From NCBI GenBank assembly GCA_028284385.1, contig JANQRT010000003.1, positions 62,001 through 126,000 on the forward strand: DNA of 64,000 nt, written 5' to 3'. Made by a program: the position numbers and the translations under genes. Shown here one piece after another: positions 63,578-64,000 of this stretch; position 1 is the stretch's first letter; each line of letters starts with the position of its first letter. This DNA is from Opitutaceae bacterium. Its GTDB lineage: Bacteria > Verrucomicrobiota > Verrucomicrobiia > Opitutales > Opitutaceae. The notes under the pieces are model-generated. The model was given only the letters and a program-made list of their open reading frames with translations, was not told where the DNA came from and made no database searches.

Positions 63578-63686
63578 TTTCTCCTCGTTTATTATCACAA
63601 TTGGGCACCCAGATTGCCCATCCCTCGGAGGCTTGAGCTAGATATTCATTTTACTCTGAGCCATTCTTCCTCTTCATGAAGCTTGA

Positions 63687-64000
63687 ATGCTTCTAAAGCT
63701 GCTACCTCATTTCTGTAGGCTGGGTAACGTCATTCTATTCTTCGGAATAGTGGTGGCGCTTTTCATGTGGATGGTTAAGCCAAACGTGCCCACTGAGCGT
63801 CCGAATTTTGATTCCGAGAAAGTAGAAGAGGCCAAGCGTTTGCGAGAGGTAGAGCTGGATACGGAAAACAGGCCAAGGATTGTACAGGAGGTAAACTACG
63901 ACGAGGGGGAGTCCGCTGATTGGTATCCCAAAGGCGAACCTCCTTTGCTTGCGCCGCTTGTAGATGCCGGAGAGCTACCGCCTATCGAGCAAAGAGTTGG
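63687..64000 (+). CDS. probable family-5 ABC substrate-binding protein, 5' part
   Basis: Open from the ATG at 63687 to the window edge (104 codons). It begins with a membrane segment (LGNVILFFGIVVALFMWMV) and then a polar region ending ADWYPKGEPPLLAPLVDAGELPPIEQRVG. The phrase of the type L-x-x-L-V-x-A-G-x-L-P-P-x-x-x-R-V is typical of the mature start of peptide/oligosaccharide-binding lipoproteins (SBP_bac_5) in Verrucomicrobia and relatives. The remaining 500 or so residues would lie to the right. Assignment rests on this short motif. Confidence 0.6.
   Translation, partial: MLLKLLPHFCRLGNVILFFGIVVALFMWMVKPNVPTERPNFDSEKVEEAKRLREVELDTENRPRIVQEVNYDEGESADWYPKGEPPLLAPLVDAGELPPIEQRV

Noticed and set aside
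1..64000. tRNA, rRNA, insertion sequences, prophage or defence genes
   Set aside because: I looked for CCA-ending cloverleaves, transposase motifs, terminal repeats and typical defence domains and found none that I can support.

Overview
The window reads as chromosomal DNA of a marine-type verrucomicrobium, probably class Opitutae (Puniceicoccales or Pelagicoccus-like). This is inferred from gene content: a secreted sulfatase, ECF sigma/anti-sigma with DUF4097 proteins, ADOP-type permeases, W/D-rich repeat proteins, secreted proteins with a verrucomicrobial C-terminal module, and a family-5 binding-protein start at the right edge. Base composition is near 50% GC and even throughout. I see no rRNA, tRNA, CRISPR array, insertion sequence or prophage.

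Layout. 1-3.5 kb: malate synthase G (cut by the left edge) and an Amt ammonium channel. 3.8-6.9 kb: an operon of ECF sigma factor, HEAT-repeat anti-sigma factor and two DUF4097 exported proteins. 7-11.2 kb: a small membrane protein, a large FtsX/MacB permease and a SeqA-like protein. 11.3-12.7 kb: a sulfatase. 12.8-18.4 kb: a tripartite RND efflux operon (adaptor, pump, TolC). 18.8-19.5 kb: an XRE regulator and a small unknown gene. 19.8-27.2 kb: a single-gene nonribosomal peptide synthetase with the unusual order A-A-T-C-A-T-TE. 27.4-30.2 kb: a hybrid histidine kinase. 30.2-32.6 kb: a periplasmic redox operon (di-heme peroxidase, cupredoxin-like, cytochrome P460-like). 32.8-36.6 kb: a protein made of four TonB C-terminal repeats, a duplicated-domain secreted protein and a GAF histidine kinase. 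36.8-40.7 kb: a thiol-redox region (DUF899 protein, CPxC membrane protein, NemR-like TetR regulator, thioredoxin reductase, peroxiredoxin, thioredoxin) with palindromic operators and a clear terminator. 40.7-47.1 kb: two chemoreceptors, a YHS protein and an unknown secreted protein. 47.3-53.9 kb: two tandem paralogous repeat proteins, a Tat-exported oxidoreductase, a lipoprotein, a secreted protein and a response regulator. 54-62.2 kb: a zinc-homeostasis region. 62.5-64 kb: Ada, and the start of a substrate-binding protein.

The zinc region is the most coherent system. A Fur-family regulator (zur) is divergent from a four-gene operon: a HisI paralogue, a flavin oxidoreductase with a Cys-rich tail, a FeoB-like permease without a GTPase domain, and a ZigA-type COG0523 GTPase. 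It converges on a second operon: a ZnuD-like TonB receptor with His/Glu/Asp-rich loops, and a second COG0523 GTPase. Both operon promoters carry two copies of a 21-bp palindrome with consensus near TATYGCAAA-N3-YTTGCRATA, a strong candidate Zur box. Together they suggest zinc capture at the outer membrane, inner-membrane import, metallochaperone delivery and enzyme substitution under zinc starvation.

Other points of note are the SeqA-like protein outside its usual gammaproteobacterial range, the NRPS with tandem A domains and a Cys-type thioesterase lacking a recognisable catalytic His, and a strongly over-represented heptamer, GTATCCA/TGGATAC (about 44 copies by eye against roughly 8 expected), enriched between genes. 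Genes, motifs and counts were read by eye; no database search was run.
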